The translations under genes and the position numbers were made by a program. From assembly GCF_028475105.1 (NCBI RefSeq), contig NZ_CP116936.1:6695501-6759500 (forward strand): 64,000 nt of DNA. The letters are read 5' to 3'. The notes under the pieces are model-generated. The model ran no database searches, was not told the DNA's origin, and saw only the letters and a program-made list of their open reading frames with translations. The DNA is from Micromonospora sp. LH3U1. Its GTDB lineage: Bacteria > Actinomycetota > Actinomycetes > Mycobacteriales > Micromonosporaceae. Below, piece after piece: positions 16,501 through 27,575 of the stretch (the stretch's first letter is position 1; each line of letters starts with the position of its first letter).

Positions 16501-17085
16501 TCAGAGGTAGACCTTGCGCTGATAGACGGCGTGCGCGCCGGCAACCCGGTCCAGAAAGAGCAGCCCCGCGCAGTGGTCGATCTCGTGCTGCAACGCCCGC
16601 GCCTCGAAGCCGTCGGTAACCAACCGGACCGGCTCGCCGGTGCCAGGCAGGTCACCCTCCACCACCAACCGACTGGCCCGCTTCACGTCCCCGGTCAGGT
16701 CCGGCACCGACATGCACCCCTCCCGGCCCGGTTTCCACCGGGTCGCCTCGACCACCCGGGCATTACAGAGCACGAAGGTGCCATGCACCGTGACCGCCTT
16801 CGGATGCCCGGTCACATCGACGGCGAAGACTCGAGCGCCCACCCCGACCTGTGGCGCGGCCAGCCCAACGCAGCCCGGCGAGACTCGCATCGTCGCGACC
16901 AGGTCGGCCGCGAGCTGGACCGTCTCCTTCGCCGTCGGATCAACCTCGTCGGCGGCCCGGCTCAGCATCGGATGCGGGGCGGACACCACCGCCCGCACCG
17001 CACCCGGCACGACCAGCGACTCCGGCGTCCAATCGCCCAGACCGGCGTACGTGTCGCCGTCCGGCCCGCTCTCCTCGCCGGTCAC
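16501..17085 (-). CDS. def: Peptide deformylase
   Basis: Removes the N-formyl group from nascent proteins; a metalloenzyme. 194 aa with all three motifs: 'GLAAPQVGVG', 'EGCMSVP' and 'QHEIDHCAGLLFLDR' (HExxH). The second motif has Met instead of the usual Leu, as in many actinobacterial enzymes. The GTG at 17085 overlaps the stop of the ACT-domain gene by four bases, so they are coupled. Confidence 0.95.
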   Translation of the reverse strand: MTGEESGPDGDTYAGLGDWTPESLVVPGAVRAVVSAPHPMLSRAADEVDPTAKETVQLAADLVATMRVSPGCVGLAAPQVGVGARVFAVDVTGHPKAVTVHGTFVLCNARVVEATRWKPGREGCMSVPDLTGDVKRASRLVVEGDLPGTGEPVRLVTDGFEARALQHEIDHCAGLLFLDRVAGAHAVYQRKVYL

Positions 17086-17594
17086 AACAGATCCGGGTCC
17101 GCTGGCCGGAGGGTGACCTCCACGCCCAACTCGGCGGCCGTCCGGTGCAGCCGGTCGATCAGCGTGTCGGCCACGCCGGCCGGCAACTCGACCTCGGCCA
17201 ACACCACGTAGAGCGAACCGGCCAACCGCGTACTCAGGTCGGTGACATTACCGCCGGCGTCGACCAGCACCCGGGTCATCGCCGCGACAATCCCCATCCG
17301 GTCCGAACCGTGCACCGCCATCACGAACGGCTCACCCGCCGCAGGCACCTCGCCGTCGGGGGTGACCGCGCGTACCGTCGCCAGCAGTTGACCCTCGGCG
17401 GCCAGCGGCGCAAGCGCGGCCTCGACCTCGGCGGCGGCCGGCCCGGTGCAGATGAGGGTCATCGCGAAATGCCCCCGCAGCCGCGTCATCGTGCTGTCGG
17501 TGAGGTTCGCGCCCAGTCGGGCCAGCACCTCGGCGACGTCGGCCACGATGCCCGGCCGGTCCCGACCGATGACGGTGATCGCGAGCTCGTTCAT
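17082..17594 (-). CDS. Double ACT-domain protein (GcvR-like)
   Basis: 170 aa from the ATG at 17594. Two ACT ligand-binding domains: 'LAITVIGRDRPGIVADVAEV' at the N-terminus and 'FVMAVHGSDRMGIVAAMTRV' from about residue 91. This is the layout of GcvR, the regulator of glycine cleavage, but no DNA-binding or gcv genes are near. It probably senses an amino acid. GGGGAG lies upstream; coupled to def. Confidence 0.87.
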   Translation of the reverse strand: MNELAITVIGRDRPGIVADVAEVLARLGANLTDSTMTRLRGHFAMTLICTGPAAAEVEAALAPLAAEGQLLATVRAVTPDGEVPAAGEPFVMAVHGSDRMGIVAAMTRVLVDAGGNVTDLSTRLAGSLYVVLAEVELPAGVADTLIDRLHRTAAELGVEVTLRPADPDLL

Positions 17595-17690
17595 CAGGGC
17601 ATTCTCCCCGACCCGTCGGGCGCCGCCGTGGCACCCCGCCCGAGCCGCCCACCCAGCGGGATCCCACCGCGTGACATCATCGACGGCGCC

Positions 17691-18602
17691 ATGACTCAAC
17701 CCGATTTCGCCACCCTGGTCAGCCGATGGTTCCAGCAGCACGCCCGTGACCTGCCGTGGCGTGAGCCCGGGGTCAGCCCGTGGGCCATCCTGGTCAGCGA
17801 GGTCATGCTCCAGCAGACGCCCGTGGTCCGGGTGGTGCCGGCCTGGCAGGCATGGTTGGCCCGCTGGCCGGACCCGGAAGCGTTGGCGGCGGACACCCCC
17901 GCCGAGGCGATCCGGATGTGGGGACGCCTCGGCTATCCCCGCCGGGCGGTCCGGCTGCGGGAATGCGCGGTCGCGATCGTGGACCGGCACGGCGGCCAGG
18001 TGCCGGACCGGCTGGAACAACTGCTGGCACTGCCGGGAGTCGGCACCTACACGGCGCGGGCGGTGGCGGCATTCGCGTACGGGCAGCGGCACCCGGTGGT
18101 GGACACCAACGTGCGCCGGGTGGTTTCCCGGGCCGTGGCCGGCGAGCCGGACGCCGGGCCGGTCACCCGGCCAGCCGACCTGGTCGCTACCGAGGAACTA
18201 CTCCCGGCGGAACCAGCCGCGGCGGCGCTGGCCAGCGCCGCGTTCATGGAGCTGGGCGCGGTGATCTGCACGGCCCGGTCACCGCGGTGTACGGCCTGCC
18301 CGGTCGAGTCGGTCTGCGCGTGGCGGGCCTCCGGCCAGGAGGCGCCAGCGGGGCCAACCCGCCGACCCCAGCGGTACGCGGGCACCGACCGGCAGGTACG
18401 CGGCCTGCTGCTCGGGGTGCTCCGGGAGACCACCGGGCCGGTCCCGCACCAACGGCTGGACCAGGTCTGGACCGATGACGTGCAGCGCGCCCGAGCCCTG
18501 GCCGGCCTGGTGCAGGACGGGCTGGTCGAACCAGCCGGAGCAGACGCCTTCCGTCTCGTCGGCGACGGCCCGTCCCTCCCCACCGCCGACCTGACCACCT
18601 GA
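17691..18602 (+). CDS. mutY: A/G-specific adenine glycosylase
   Basis: Base-excision enzyme removing adenine mispaired with 8-oxoguanine. 303 aa. Helix-hairpin-helix 'LLALPGVGTYTARAVAAFAY' near residue 110, catalytic Asp in 'VVDTNVRRVVSRAV', and a [4Fe-4S] loop C-x6-C-x2-C-x5-C in 'CTARSPRCTACPVESVCAW'. The C-terminal recognition domain is shorter than in E. coli MutY, as usual in actinobacteria. Convergent with clpC across a hairpin element. Confidence 0.93.
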   Translation: MTQPDFATLVSRWFQQHARDLPWREPGVSPWAILVSEVMLQQTPVVRVVPAWQAWLARWPDPEALAADTPAEAIRMWGRLGYPRRAVRLRECAVAIVDRHGGQVPDRLEQLLALPGVGTYTARAVAAFAYGQRHPVVDTNVRRVVSRAVAGEPDAGPVTRPADLVATEELLPAEPAAAALASAAFMELGAVICTARSPRCTACPVESVCAWRASGQEAPAGPTRRPQRYAGTDRQVRGLLLGVLRETTGPVPHQRLDQVWTDDVQRARALAGLVQDGLVEPAGADAFRLVGDGPSLPTADLTT

Positions 18603-18614
18603 CCGACCGACCCC

Positions 18615-18690
18615 AAGATCGTGCTCGATCCTGGATGTAGTGGTGATGGGCACGCCGGACGCCACTACATCCCGGTTGTTGCGCGATCTT
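18615..18690. repeat. Nested inverted-repeat element between mutY and clpC
   Basis: Outer arms AAGATCG (18615-18621) and CGATCTT (18684-18690) enclose a perfect 11-bp stem, GGATGTAGTGG (18633-18643) with CCACTACATCC (18662-18672), and an 18-base loop. It lies between convergent genes and shares GATCTT-type ends with the 69-bp elements, but its core differs. A bidirectional terminator is likely. Confidence 0.65.
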
Positions 18691-18800
18691 GCCGGCGAGC
18701 GGGTTGCGGCGGGCGTAATCGTGGGCGGTGCGGTGACGACGAGAAGGCGGGGCCCCGATGGCTCACGCCACCGAGGCCCCGCCCCTTGCTGCTGGTCGTG

Positions 18801-21332
<2,532 letters not shown>

Positions 21333-21672
21333 GCCCTCGTGCTCCTCACGTGCCGTGCGCCTTGATGGTCAAGATCTTGGCGGGGCCGGTGCACGAACGT
21401 CCGGGACGGGCGTCCGTGCCTCCTTACTCTATCGTCGCTGACCGACTCAGCTGAGGTCGTGTGTCTCTGGTCTGGGTCGGTTCCACGTCGTTTTGGACAA
21501 CCGTCCGCGCTCAGGAGGTGTTCCGGTAGCCCTGTCGCTACGCGCAGAGCGAAATCCGACTGGCGCTACCGAAGCTCAATTCCGGCTCCGGAGGCGCTCC
21601 GGGCGGCTCCTGGAGGCGTCGGGAGGACGGATCGGCGGTCGCGACGAACGCCGCGACCAACCCTGGGGACGG

Positions 21673-21715
21673 TTGTCCACAGGCTGTGGATAGCTGTTCC
21701 ACTGGTTGTGGACAA
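21673..21715. promoter_or_regulatory. Cluster of three DnaA-box-like sites
   Basis: TTGTCCACA (21673-21681) on the plus strand, TGTGGATAG (21685-21693, complement CTATCCACA) and TGTGGACAA (21707-21715, complement TTGTCCACA). Two match the actinobacterial DnaA box perfectly and one is a near match, all within 43 bp. It is not oriC, since dnaA and dnaN are absent here. Confidence 0.55.
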
Positions 21716-21777
21716 CGCCGGTGAGCGCGGAATGCTTCCCGGGACCTCAGCCCCACCTGGCCGGTCGCGGATGCGGC

Positions 21778-21812
21778 GACGCCGGCCCGGAGAACTGCTC
21801 CGGCCCGGCGTC
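21778..21812 (-). terminator. Terminator after lsr2
   Basis: 15-bp arms GACGCCGGCCCGGAG and CTCCGGCCCGGCGTC (one mismatch) with loop AACTG, 43 bases downstream of the lsr2 stop. Confidence 0.7.
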
Positions 21813-21855
21813 GGCGTCGCCTGCGGTGGCGGCTGGCCACCAGGTTGCTGACGGA

Positions 21856-22200
21856 TCAGCGCTTTGCGTGGAACTCGTCGACGATCTCCTGCGGGATACG
21901 ACCCCGGTCCGAGATGTCCTTGCCGGCCTTCTTGGCCCACTCCCGGATCGCCTTGTTCTGTTCCCGATCGGCGGTCGCGCCACCCCGACCGCGGGCAGCC
22001 CGCCCACCGATCACCACGCCGCCGCGGCCGACCTTGGTGCCGGCGCCCACGTACGAGGCAAAAGCGTCGCGCAATTTCGCGGCGTTGGCACTCGACAGGT
22101 CGATCTCGTACTGAACGCCGTCGAGGGCGAACTTGACGGTCTCGTCAGCGTCCCCGCCGTCCAGGTCATCGACCAGCTTGTGAATGATCTGTTTCGCCAC
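21856..22200 (-). CDS. lsr2: Lsr2 nucleoid-associated silencer
   Basis: H-NS-like protein of actinobacteria that bridges DNA and silences AT-rich genes. 114 aa: N-terminal dimerisation domain ('AKQIIHKLVDDLDGGDADET', 'VKFALDGVQYEIDLSSANAA') and C-terminal DNA-binding domain ending 'GRIPQEIVDEFHAKR', with the 'REWAKKAGKDISDRGRIP' minor-groove region. I chose the GTG at 22200, because AAAGGA lies nine bases upstream; the ATG at 22209 abuts that site and would add three residues not typical of the family. Own promoter and terminator. Confidence 0.96.
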   Translation of the reverse strand: MAKQIIHKLVDDLDGGDADETVKFALDGVQYEIDLSSANAAKLRDAFASYVGAGTKVGRGGVVIGGRAARGRGGATADREQNKAIREWAKKAGKDISDRGRIPQEIVDEFHAKR

Positions 22201-22243
22201 GTCCCACATTCCTTTCGAGCAGGCTGCTCCTGCTAACGAGAGC

Positions 22244-22274
22244 ACAATAACCCGCGCGCTGCTCGCCGCGTCAA
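22244..22274 (-). promoter_or_regulatory. lsr2 promoter
   Basis: On the minus strand TTGACG (22274-22269) and TATTGT (22249-22244) with a 19-base spacer, inside the 112-bp gap between lysS and lsr2. Confidence 0.45.
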
Positions 22275-22312
22275 TAGGAGGCCGTTACGGCTCGGCGTGA
22301 GCCGGGCGGCGA

Positions 22313-23821
22313 CTACTCGGGGCGGACCAACGGGAAGAGGATCGTTTCCCGAATTCCGAGCCCGGTCAGGGCCATCAACAGCCGGTCGATTCCCATTCCC
22401 ATACCGCCGGCCGGAGGCATTCCATACTCCATCGCCCGGAGAAAGTCCTCGTCGAGACGCATCGCCTCGTCGTCACCACGGGCGGCCAGCTGCGCCTGGG
22501 CCACCAGCCGCTCCCGCTGCACGACCGGGTCGACCAGCTCGGAGTACGCGGTGCCCAGCTCGAAGCCGAGCACGTAGAGGTCCCACTTCTCGGCCAGTCC
22601 CGGCTCGCTGCGGTGCGCCCGGGTGAGCGGGCTGGTCTCCTCCGGGTAGTCCCGCACGAAGGTGGGTGCTTCCAGACCGGGGACGACCAGTTCCTCGAAC
22701 AGTTCCTCGGCCAGCTTGCCCGGGCCCCACTTCGGGTCCACGGCCAATCCCACCTTGTCCGCGTACTCCACCAGGCGGGAGCGTTCGGTGCGGACCGTGA
22801 CTTCCTCGCCCAGCGCTTCGGAAAGCACGCCGAACAGCGTCACGGACCGCCACTCACCGCCCAGGTCGAACTCACGCCCGTCGGCGTGGGTCACCACCAT
22901 CGAGCCGCTGACCGCGATCGCCGCCTGTTGCACGAGATTGCGGGTCAACTCGGCCATCGTGTCGTAGTCGCCGTAGGCCTGGTACGTCTCCAGCATCGCG
23001 AACTCCGGCGAGTGCGAAGAGTCGACACCCTCATTACGGAAGTTGCGGTTGATCTCGAAGACGCGATCGACGCCGCCCACCACGGCGCGCTTGAGAAACA
23101 GTTCCGGAGCGATTCGCAGATACAGATCGGTGTTCAACGCATTGCTGTGGGTCACGAACGGTCGAGCTGCCGCACCACCATGCAGCAGTTGCAGCATCGG
23201 CGTTTCCACCTCGATGAAGCCCTGCCCGTGCAGTGAATCGCGCAGACTGCGTACCGCAGCGGCCCGGGTACGGACCATCTCCCGTGCCTGCGGCCGGACG
23301 ATCAGGTCGACATAACGCTGCCGGACGCGGGCCTCCTCGGAGAGCGGCTTGTGCGCCACCGGCAACGGTCGCAGCGCCTTGGCGGTCATCTCCCACTGCT
23401 GTGCCAGCACCGACAGCTCACCCCGGCGGCTAGTGATCACCTCACCGGTGACGCCGACATGGTCGCCGAGGTCGACCAGGCGCTTCCATGCCTCCAACCG
23501 CTCCGGCCCGACCCGGTCCAGGGAGAGCATCGCCTGCAACTCGGTGCCGTCGCCGTCCCGCAGGGTCGCGAAGCAGAGCTTGCCCGTGTTGCGCACGAAG
23601 ATCACCCTGCCGGTGACCGCTGCCTGGTCACCGGTCGCGGTGTCGGTTGCCAGGTCGGCGTACTTCGCGCGGATCTCGGCGAGCGTGCTGGTCCGGGGGA
23701 AGCCGATCGGGTAGGGCTCGACGCCCTCGGCGAGCATCCGGTCCCGCTTCTCCCGGCGGACCTTCATCTGCTCGGGAAGGTCATCGGCGGGGTCTACTGG
23801 CACGGCGTTCTGCTCGCTCAC
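22313..23821 (-). CDS. lysS: Lysyl-tRNA synthetase, class II
   Basis: Charges tRNA-Lys. 502 aa from the GTG at 23821, which has GAGGAA seven bases upstream; an in-frame start at 23875 would add 18 residues and lacks such support. N-terminal OB-fold anticodon-binding domain ('AAVTGRVIFVRNTGKLCFAT'), then class II motif 1 ('GFIEVETPMLQLLHGGAAAR'), motif 2 ('FEINRNFRNEGVDSSHSPEF') and motif 3 ('GGMGMGIDRLLMALTG'). Lies upstream of lsr2 on the same strand, as in mycobacteria. Confidence 0.96.
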   Translation of the reverse strand: MSEQNAVPVDPADDLPEQMKVRREKRDRMLAEGVEPYPIGFPRTSTLAEIRAKYADLATDTATGDQAAVTGRVIFVRNTGKLCFATLRDGDGTELQAMLSLDRVGPERLEAWKRLVDLGDHVGVTGEVITSRRGELSVLAQQWEMTAKALRPLPVAHKPLSEEARVRQRYVDLIVRPQAREMVRTRAAAVRSLRDSLHGQGFIEVETPMLQLLHGGAAARPFVTHSNALNTDLYLRIAPELFLKRAVVGGVDRVFEINRNFRNEGVDSSHSPEFAMLETYQAYGDYDTMAELTRNLVQQAAIAVSGSMVVTHADGREFDLGGEWRSVTLFGVLSEALGEEVTVRTERSRLVEYADKVGLAVDPKWGPGKLAEELFEELVVPGLEAPTFVRDYPEETSPLTRAHRSEPGLAEKWDLYVLGFELGTAYSELVDPVVQRERLVAQAQLAARGDDEAMRLDEDFLRAMEYGMPPAGGMGMGIDRLLMALTGLGIRETILFPLVRPE

Positions 23822-23911
23822 GGCACGCTTCCTCAACGAAGGATTGTCGGCGGGGTCAGGCCCGAGAGTACTCAAGCCCTCAGATGGTCGTTACCGGATA
23901 ACCTGCCCGCC

Positions 23912-24652
23912 ATGGTGGATCACACTCAAGCCCTCTCGTTCGGTGCGGCTGCGGCCAATTACGACCGGTTTCGGCCCCGTTATCCCGCCGACGCCGTCCG
24001 GTGGGCGCTGGACGGGCTGGGCGATTCCGCCCGCGTCCTCGACCTGGGCGCGGGCACCGGCATCCTCACCCGTGGGGTGCTCGCCCTGGGCCACGAGGTG
24101 ACCCCGGTGGAGCCGGACCCCGAGATGCGCGCCCAACTGGCGGCCGCCACCCCGGGGCTCACCGCGCTGGCCGGCGGCGCCGAGTCCGTGCCGCTACCCG
24201 ACGGGGCTGCGGACGCCGTGGTGGTGGGGCAGGCATACCACTGGTTCGACCGGGAGCTCGCGCACGCCGAAGTCGCCCGGGTGCTGCGGCCGGGCGGGAC
24301 GTTCGCCCCGATCTGGAACCTCCGGGACGAGCGGGTCGAGTGGGTCGCCGAGCTGGGCCGGATCGCCCACCTGGGGGACAACGCCGGCAACGTGATGGAG
24401 AAGTACGCGGACTTCGGCCCCGCGTTCGGGCCGATCGAGCTGGGGAAGTTCACCCACCACACCACGCTCACGCCGGACGAGATCGTCGCGATGCTGCACA
24501 CCCGCTCGTACTGGCTCACCGCCCCGGCCGAGCGGCGGGCAACGATCGACCAGGAGCTGCGGGAGCTTCTCGCCACCCATCCGGAACTGGCCGGGCGTCC
24601 GACCGTCGACCTGCCGTACCGCACGATCGTCCTGCGCTCCCGGCGGCGCTGA
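23912..24652 (+). CDS. Class I SAM-dependent methyltransferase
   Basis: 246 aa from the ATG at 23912. Methyltransferase_11-type order: 'VLDLGAGTGILTRGVLALGH' (motif I), 'VEPDPEMRAQL', 'AESVPLPDGAADAVVVGQAY' and 'LRPGGTFAPIWNLRDERVEW'. Substrate unknown. TAACCT seven bases before the ATG and no Shine-Dalgarno sequence suggest a leaderless transcript. Single gene, divergent from lysS and convergent with coaX. Confidence 0.85.
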   Translation: MVDHTQALSFGAAAANYDRFRPRYPADAVRWALDGLGDSARVLDLGAGTGILTRGVLALGHEVTPVEPDPEMRAQLAAATPGLTALAGGAESVPLPDGAADAVVVGQAYHWFDRELAHAEVARVLRPGGTFAPIWNLRDERVEWVAELGRIAHLGDNAGNVMEKYADFGPAFGPIELGKFTHHTTLTPDEIVAMLHTRSYWLTAPAERRATIDQELRELLATHPELAGRPTVDLPYRTIVLRSRRR

Positions 24653-24691
24653 CACCCCCCGCACGGCGACCGAGCCCGGCGGCGGCCGGGG

Positions 24692-25450
24692 TCACAGGTT
24701 GCGCTCGTACACCATCCGCAGACCGATCAGCGTGATCATCGGCTCGTGGTGGGTGATGCTGCGGCACTCGTTGATCACCAGGGCGGCCAGGCCGCCGGTG
24801 GCGATCACCGCCCGCACCTCGCCCAGCTCCTCGGTCATCCGCTCGACGATCCGGTCCACCTGGCCGGCGAAGCCGAAGTACAGGCCGGCCTGGAGGCACT
24901 CCACGGTGTTCTTGCCGATCACCGAGCGGGGCTTGGTGGCCTCGACCTTGCGCAGCTGCGCGGCCCGGGCGGCCAGCGCGTCGAAGGAGATCTCGATGCC
25001 CGGGGCGAACGCCCCACCGAGGAACTCGCCCCGCCCGCTGATCACGTCGAAGTTGGTGGTGGTGCCGAAGTCCACCACGATCGACGGCCCGCCGTAGAGG
25101 GTGAACGCGGCCAGGGTGTTCACCACCCGGTCGGCGCCCACCTCCTTCGGGTTGTCGATCGCCAACTGCACCCCGGTCCGTACCCCGGGCTCGACGATCA
25201 CGCTCGGCAGGTCGGCGTAGTAACGGCCGAGCATGGTGCGCAGCGACCGCAGTGCGGCCGGCACCGTGGAGCAGGCGGCCACACCGGTGATCTCGACGTT
25301 GTCCCCGGCGAGCAGACCCCGGAACATCAGGCCCAACTCGTCCGCCGTCGAGCGGGCGTCGGTCTTGATCCGCCAGGAGTGCACCAGCTTGTCGCCGTCG
25401 AAGGTCGCCAGCACGGTGTTGGTGTTTCCGATGTCGATGCAGAGCAGCAC
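24692..25450 (-). CDS. coaX: Type III pantothenate kinase
   Basis: First committed step of CoA synthesis: pantothenate to 4'-phosphopantothenate. 252 aa with the ASKHA phosphate motifs 'MLLCIDIGNTNTVLATFDG' and 'IVVDFGTTTNFDVISGRGE', and the pantothenate-binding 'GADRVVNTLAAF'. It works downstream of panC/panD, located 5 kb away on the same strand. The GTG start has TAGGCT exactly six bases before it. Confidence 0.95.
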   Translation of the reverse strand: MLLCIDIGNTNTVLATFDGDKLVHSWRIKTDARSTADELGLMFRGLLAGDNVEITGVAACSTVPAALRSLRTMLGRYYADLPSVIVEPGVRTGVQLAIDNPKEVGADRVVNTLAAFTLYGGPSIVVDFGTTTNFDVISGRGEFLGGAFAPGIEISFDALAARAAQLRKVEATKPRSVIGKNTVECLQAGLYFGFAGQVDRIVERMTEELGEVRAVIATGGLAALVINECRSITHHEPMITLIGLRMVYERNL

Positions 25451-25456
25451 GCACGC

Positions 25457-25462
25457 AGCCTA
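25457..25462 (-). promoter_or_regulatory. coaX -10 element, leaderless start
   Basis: TAGGCT on the minus strand, six bases before the GTG at 25450, with no ribosome-binding site between. Confidence 0.45.
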
Positions 25463-25568
25463 GACAACGACCGTACGGGCGGGCGCGGACCGGCCGTCGG
25501 ACCGTATCCTGGTCGTATCGCGACATGAACATAGGTCAATCCACGGCGCGGCCGGACGGGGAGCGGAC

Positions 25569-26660
25569 ATGTCGGGGACGTGGTGGGTGCGGGGTCGCAA
25601 CACCCTGCGCCGGCGTCGACGGCACGTGCTGGTGCTGGTCGCGCTGGCCGGGGGCGCGATCTGGATGGTCGTGCAGGCGTGGCGGGCGTCCCTCCGGGAG
25701 AGCGGCAGCTTCGCTGGCGACCTCTACCTCAACATCGGCGCCGCGCTGATCATGACGCTGCTGACCTACGTGGTGCTCAACCCGCTCTTCCGCGAGCTGC
25801 AGACGGTCAGCATCATCGAACACCCCCGCCTGGACCGGGACGCCCTGATCGAACGGGTCGCCCAGTCCCGGGAGATCGTGGCCATCCTGGAAACCTGGAC
25901 CAGCATGCTGGAGGGCCCGTACGCGGCCCGGTTCGTGGCCGCGCTGCGCTCCGCGCTCGCCAATGGCGCCGCCGTCAAGGTGCTGCTGCTCGACCCGGAC
26001 TCACCGGCGGTCCGGCTGCGCGCCGAGGAGCTGCGCCGGCGGGACGCCTCGGTCGCCATCCTCAACAACCTGTGGCACCTCGCGCGGCTCAGCGAGGAAC
26101 TGCCCGAGTCGGCCCGCGCCCGACTTCAGGTCCGGGTCTACAGCGCCGCTCCCTCCGTGCAGATGTACCGCTGGGACGGCAAGGCGTTCATCTCGTTCTT
26201 CCCGGTGCAGGGCAGCACCTTCGACACCCAGCAGATCGAGGCGTTCGTCTCGACCCCGTTGGGCGAGTTCGTCGACGACCGGTTCGCCGAACTGTGGGAC
26301 ACCGCTCCCCTGGAGGATCTGGCGGCCTGCCTCACGCTGCGGCTCTGCCTGCGCCAAGCCGGTCGCGACCTGGAGACCTGCAACGCGCTCTACGTACGCT
26401 CCGACGGCGACTGGTACATCGCCGGCACGGACCTGGTGCGCAACGTGGCCCGGCACGGCCTGGCCGGGCTGACCGTCGTGCTGGACCGGCCAGAGGCGGC
26501 CGGCGAGGTCTTCGCCATCGGCGAGGCCGACGAGCTGGCGCCCGAGATCTACAACCGGGTGCTGGAGCTCTTCCGGGCCAAGTACGGCCTGGACGGCCGA
26601 CAGGACACCGAGAACCGGGTGATCTTCAACCTGGCCACCAACTCGCTGACCACCGTCTGA
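25569..26660 (+). CDS. Membrane protein with a PLD-like, apparently inactive domain
   Basis: 363 aa. Two N-terminal membrane helices ('VLVLVALAGGAIWMVVQAW' and 'LNIGAALIMTLLTYVVLNPL') are followed by a cytosolic domain with the strand-helix order of phospholipase D-like proteins: 'AANGAAVKVLLLDPDSPAV'-type strand region and 'SVQMYRWDGKAFISFFPV', where active enzymes would carry HxK. No HKD motif is visible, so catalysis is doubtful (compare DUF5919-type proteins; family name uncertain). A further 100 residues resemble a small sensor domain. Divergent from coaX and convergent with nadC. Function unknown. Confidence 0.7.
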   Translation: MSGTWWVRGRNTLRRRRRHVLVLVALAGGAIWMVVQAWRASLRESGSFAGDLYLNIGAALIMTLLTYVVLNPLFRELQTVSIIEHPRLDRDALIERVAQSREIVAILETWTSMLEGPYAARFVAALRSALANGAAVKVLLLDPDSPAVRLRAEELRRRDASVAILNNLWHLARLSEELPESARARLQVRVYSAAPSVQMYRWDGKAFISFFPVQGSTFDTQQIEAFVSTPLGEFVDDRFAELWDTAPLEDLAACLTLRLCLRQAGRDLETCNALYVRSDGDWYIAGTDLVRNVARHGLAGLTVVLDRPEAAGEVFAIGEADELAPEIYNRVLELFRAKYGLDGRQDTENRVIFNLATNSLTTV

Positions 26661-26678
26661 GACACCGACAGGCGCCCG

Positions 26679-27575
26679 CTATTCGGTCCGCAGGTCCAGC
26701 GCGATGTCCAGGATCGGCGACGAGTGGGTCAACGCACCCACCGAGAGGAAGTCGACGCCGGTGGCCGCGTACCGGCCCGCCATCTCCAGGGTCAGCCCGC
26801 CGGTCGCCTCCAGCTCCGCCCGGTCACCCACCGCGGCCACCGCCTCGGCCAACACCTCGGGCGTCATGTTGTCGCAGAGCAGGAAATCCGCCCCCGCCTC
26901 CACCGCCTCGACCGCCTCGTCGACCGTGGTCACCTCGACCTGCACCGGCACCTCCGGGAACGCCTCCCGGACCCGCCGGTACGCCGGTGTGATGCCGCCG
27001 GCCGCCAGCTTGTGGTTGTCCTTGATCATGGCCACGTCGTAGAGGCCCATCCGCTTGTTGGTGCCCCCACCGGCCCGCACCGCGTACTTCTCCAGCGCTC
27101 GCAGGCCCGGCGTCGTCTTGCGGGTGTCCAGCACCATCGCCTTCGTGCCTGCCAACGCGTCCGCCCAGGCGCGGGTGTGGGTGGCCACCCCGGACATCCG
27201 GCAGAGCAGGTTGAGCGCCGTGCGCTCGGCCGTCAGCAGCAGCCGGGTCGGGCCGGTCACCGTCGCCAGCACGGCGCCTCGGGCCACCCGCTCGCCGTCG
27301 CGGGCCACCACCGACACCTCGACGGTACGACCGAAGCCCGTCACCTCGCCCACCAACTCGAACACGGCGGCGGCCACGGCCATCCCGGCCAACACCCCGT
27401 CCGCGCGGGCCACCAGGTCGGCCGTGTCGGTCTGTTCCGCCGGAATGGTGGCCACGCTGGTGACGTCGAGGAAATCCGGGCCCAGATCCTCGACCAGCGC
27501 GGTCTCGATCACCCGCCGCACCTGCGCCGGATCCAGTCCGGCCGCCCGCAACGCCTGCCACGTCGACTCGGTCAT
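26679..27575 (-). CDS. nadC: Nicotinate-nucleotide pyrophosphorylase (carboxylating)
   Basis: Quinolinate phosphoribosyltransferase of de novo NAD synthesis. 298 aa. Family blocks: 'ALNLLCRMSGVATHTRAWAD', 'VLDTRKTTPGLRALEKYAVR', 'GGGTNKRMGLYDVAMIKDNH' (phosphate and quinolinate contacts) and 'GADFLLCDNMTPEVLAEAV'. The ATG at 27575 overlaps the nadB stop by four bases (coupled). Confidence 0.96.
   Translation of the reverse strand: MTESTWQALRAAGLDPAQVRRVIETALVEDLGPDFLDVTSVATIPAEQTDTADLVARADGVLAGMAVAAAVFELVGEVTGFGRTVEVSVVARDGERVARGAVLATVTGPTRLLLTAERTALNLLCRMSGVATHTRAWADALAGTKAMVLDTRKTTPGLRALEKYAVRAGGGTNKRMGLYDVAMIKDNHKLAAGGITPAYRRVREAFPEVPVQVEVTTVDEAVEAVEAGADFLLCDNMTPEVLAEAVAAVGDRAELEATGGLTLEMAGRYAATGVDFLSVGALTHSSPILDIALDLRTE

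Larger units (their letters stand above)
21333..21855. other. 523-bp non-coding region between clpC and lsr2
   Basis: No gene seen. From clpC outward it holds the clpC leader, CAAGATCTTG (21370-21379), a clpC promoter candidate near 21426-21455, three DnaA-box-like 9-mers at 21673-21715, and the lsr2 terminator at 21778-21812. Base composition is somewhat less GC-rich than the flanking genes. Confidence 0.6.

Noticed and set aside
21673..21715. Origin of replication
   Set aside because: Only three DnaA-like boxes, no dnaA, dnaN, rpmH or AT-rich unwinding region nearby; kept as a DnaA-binding candidate only.
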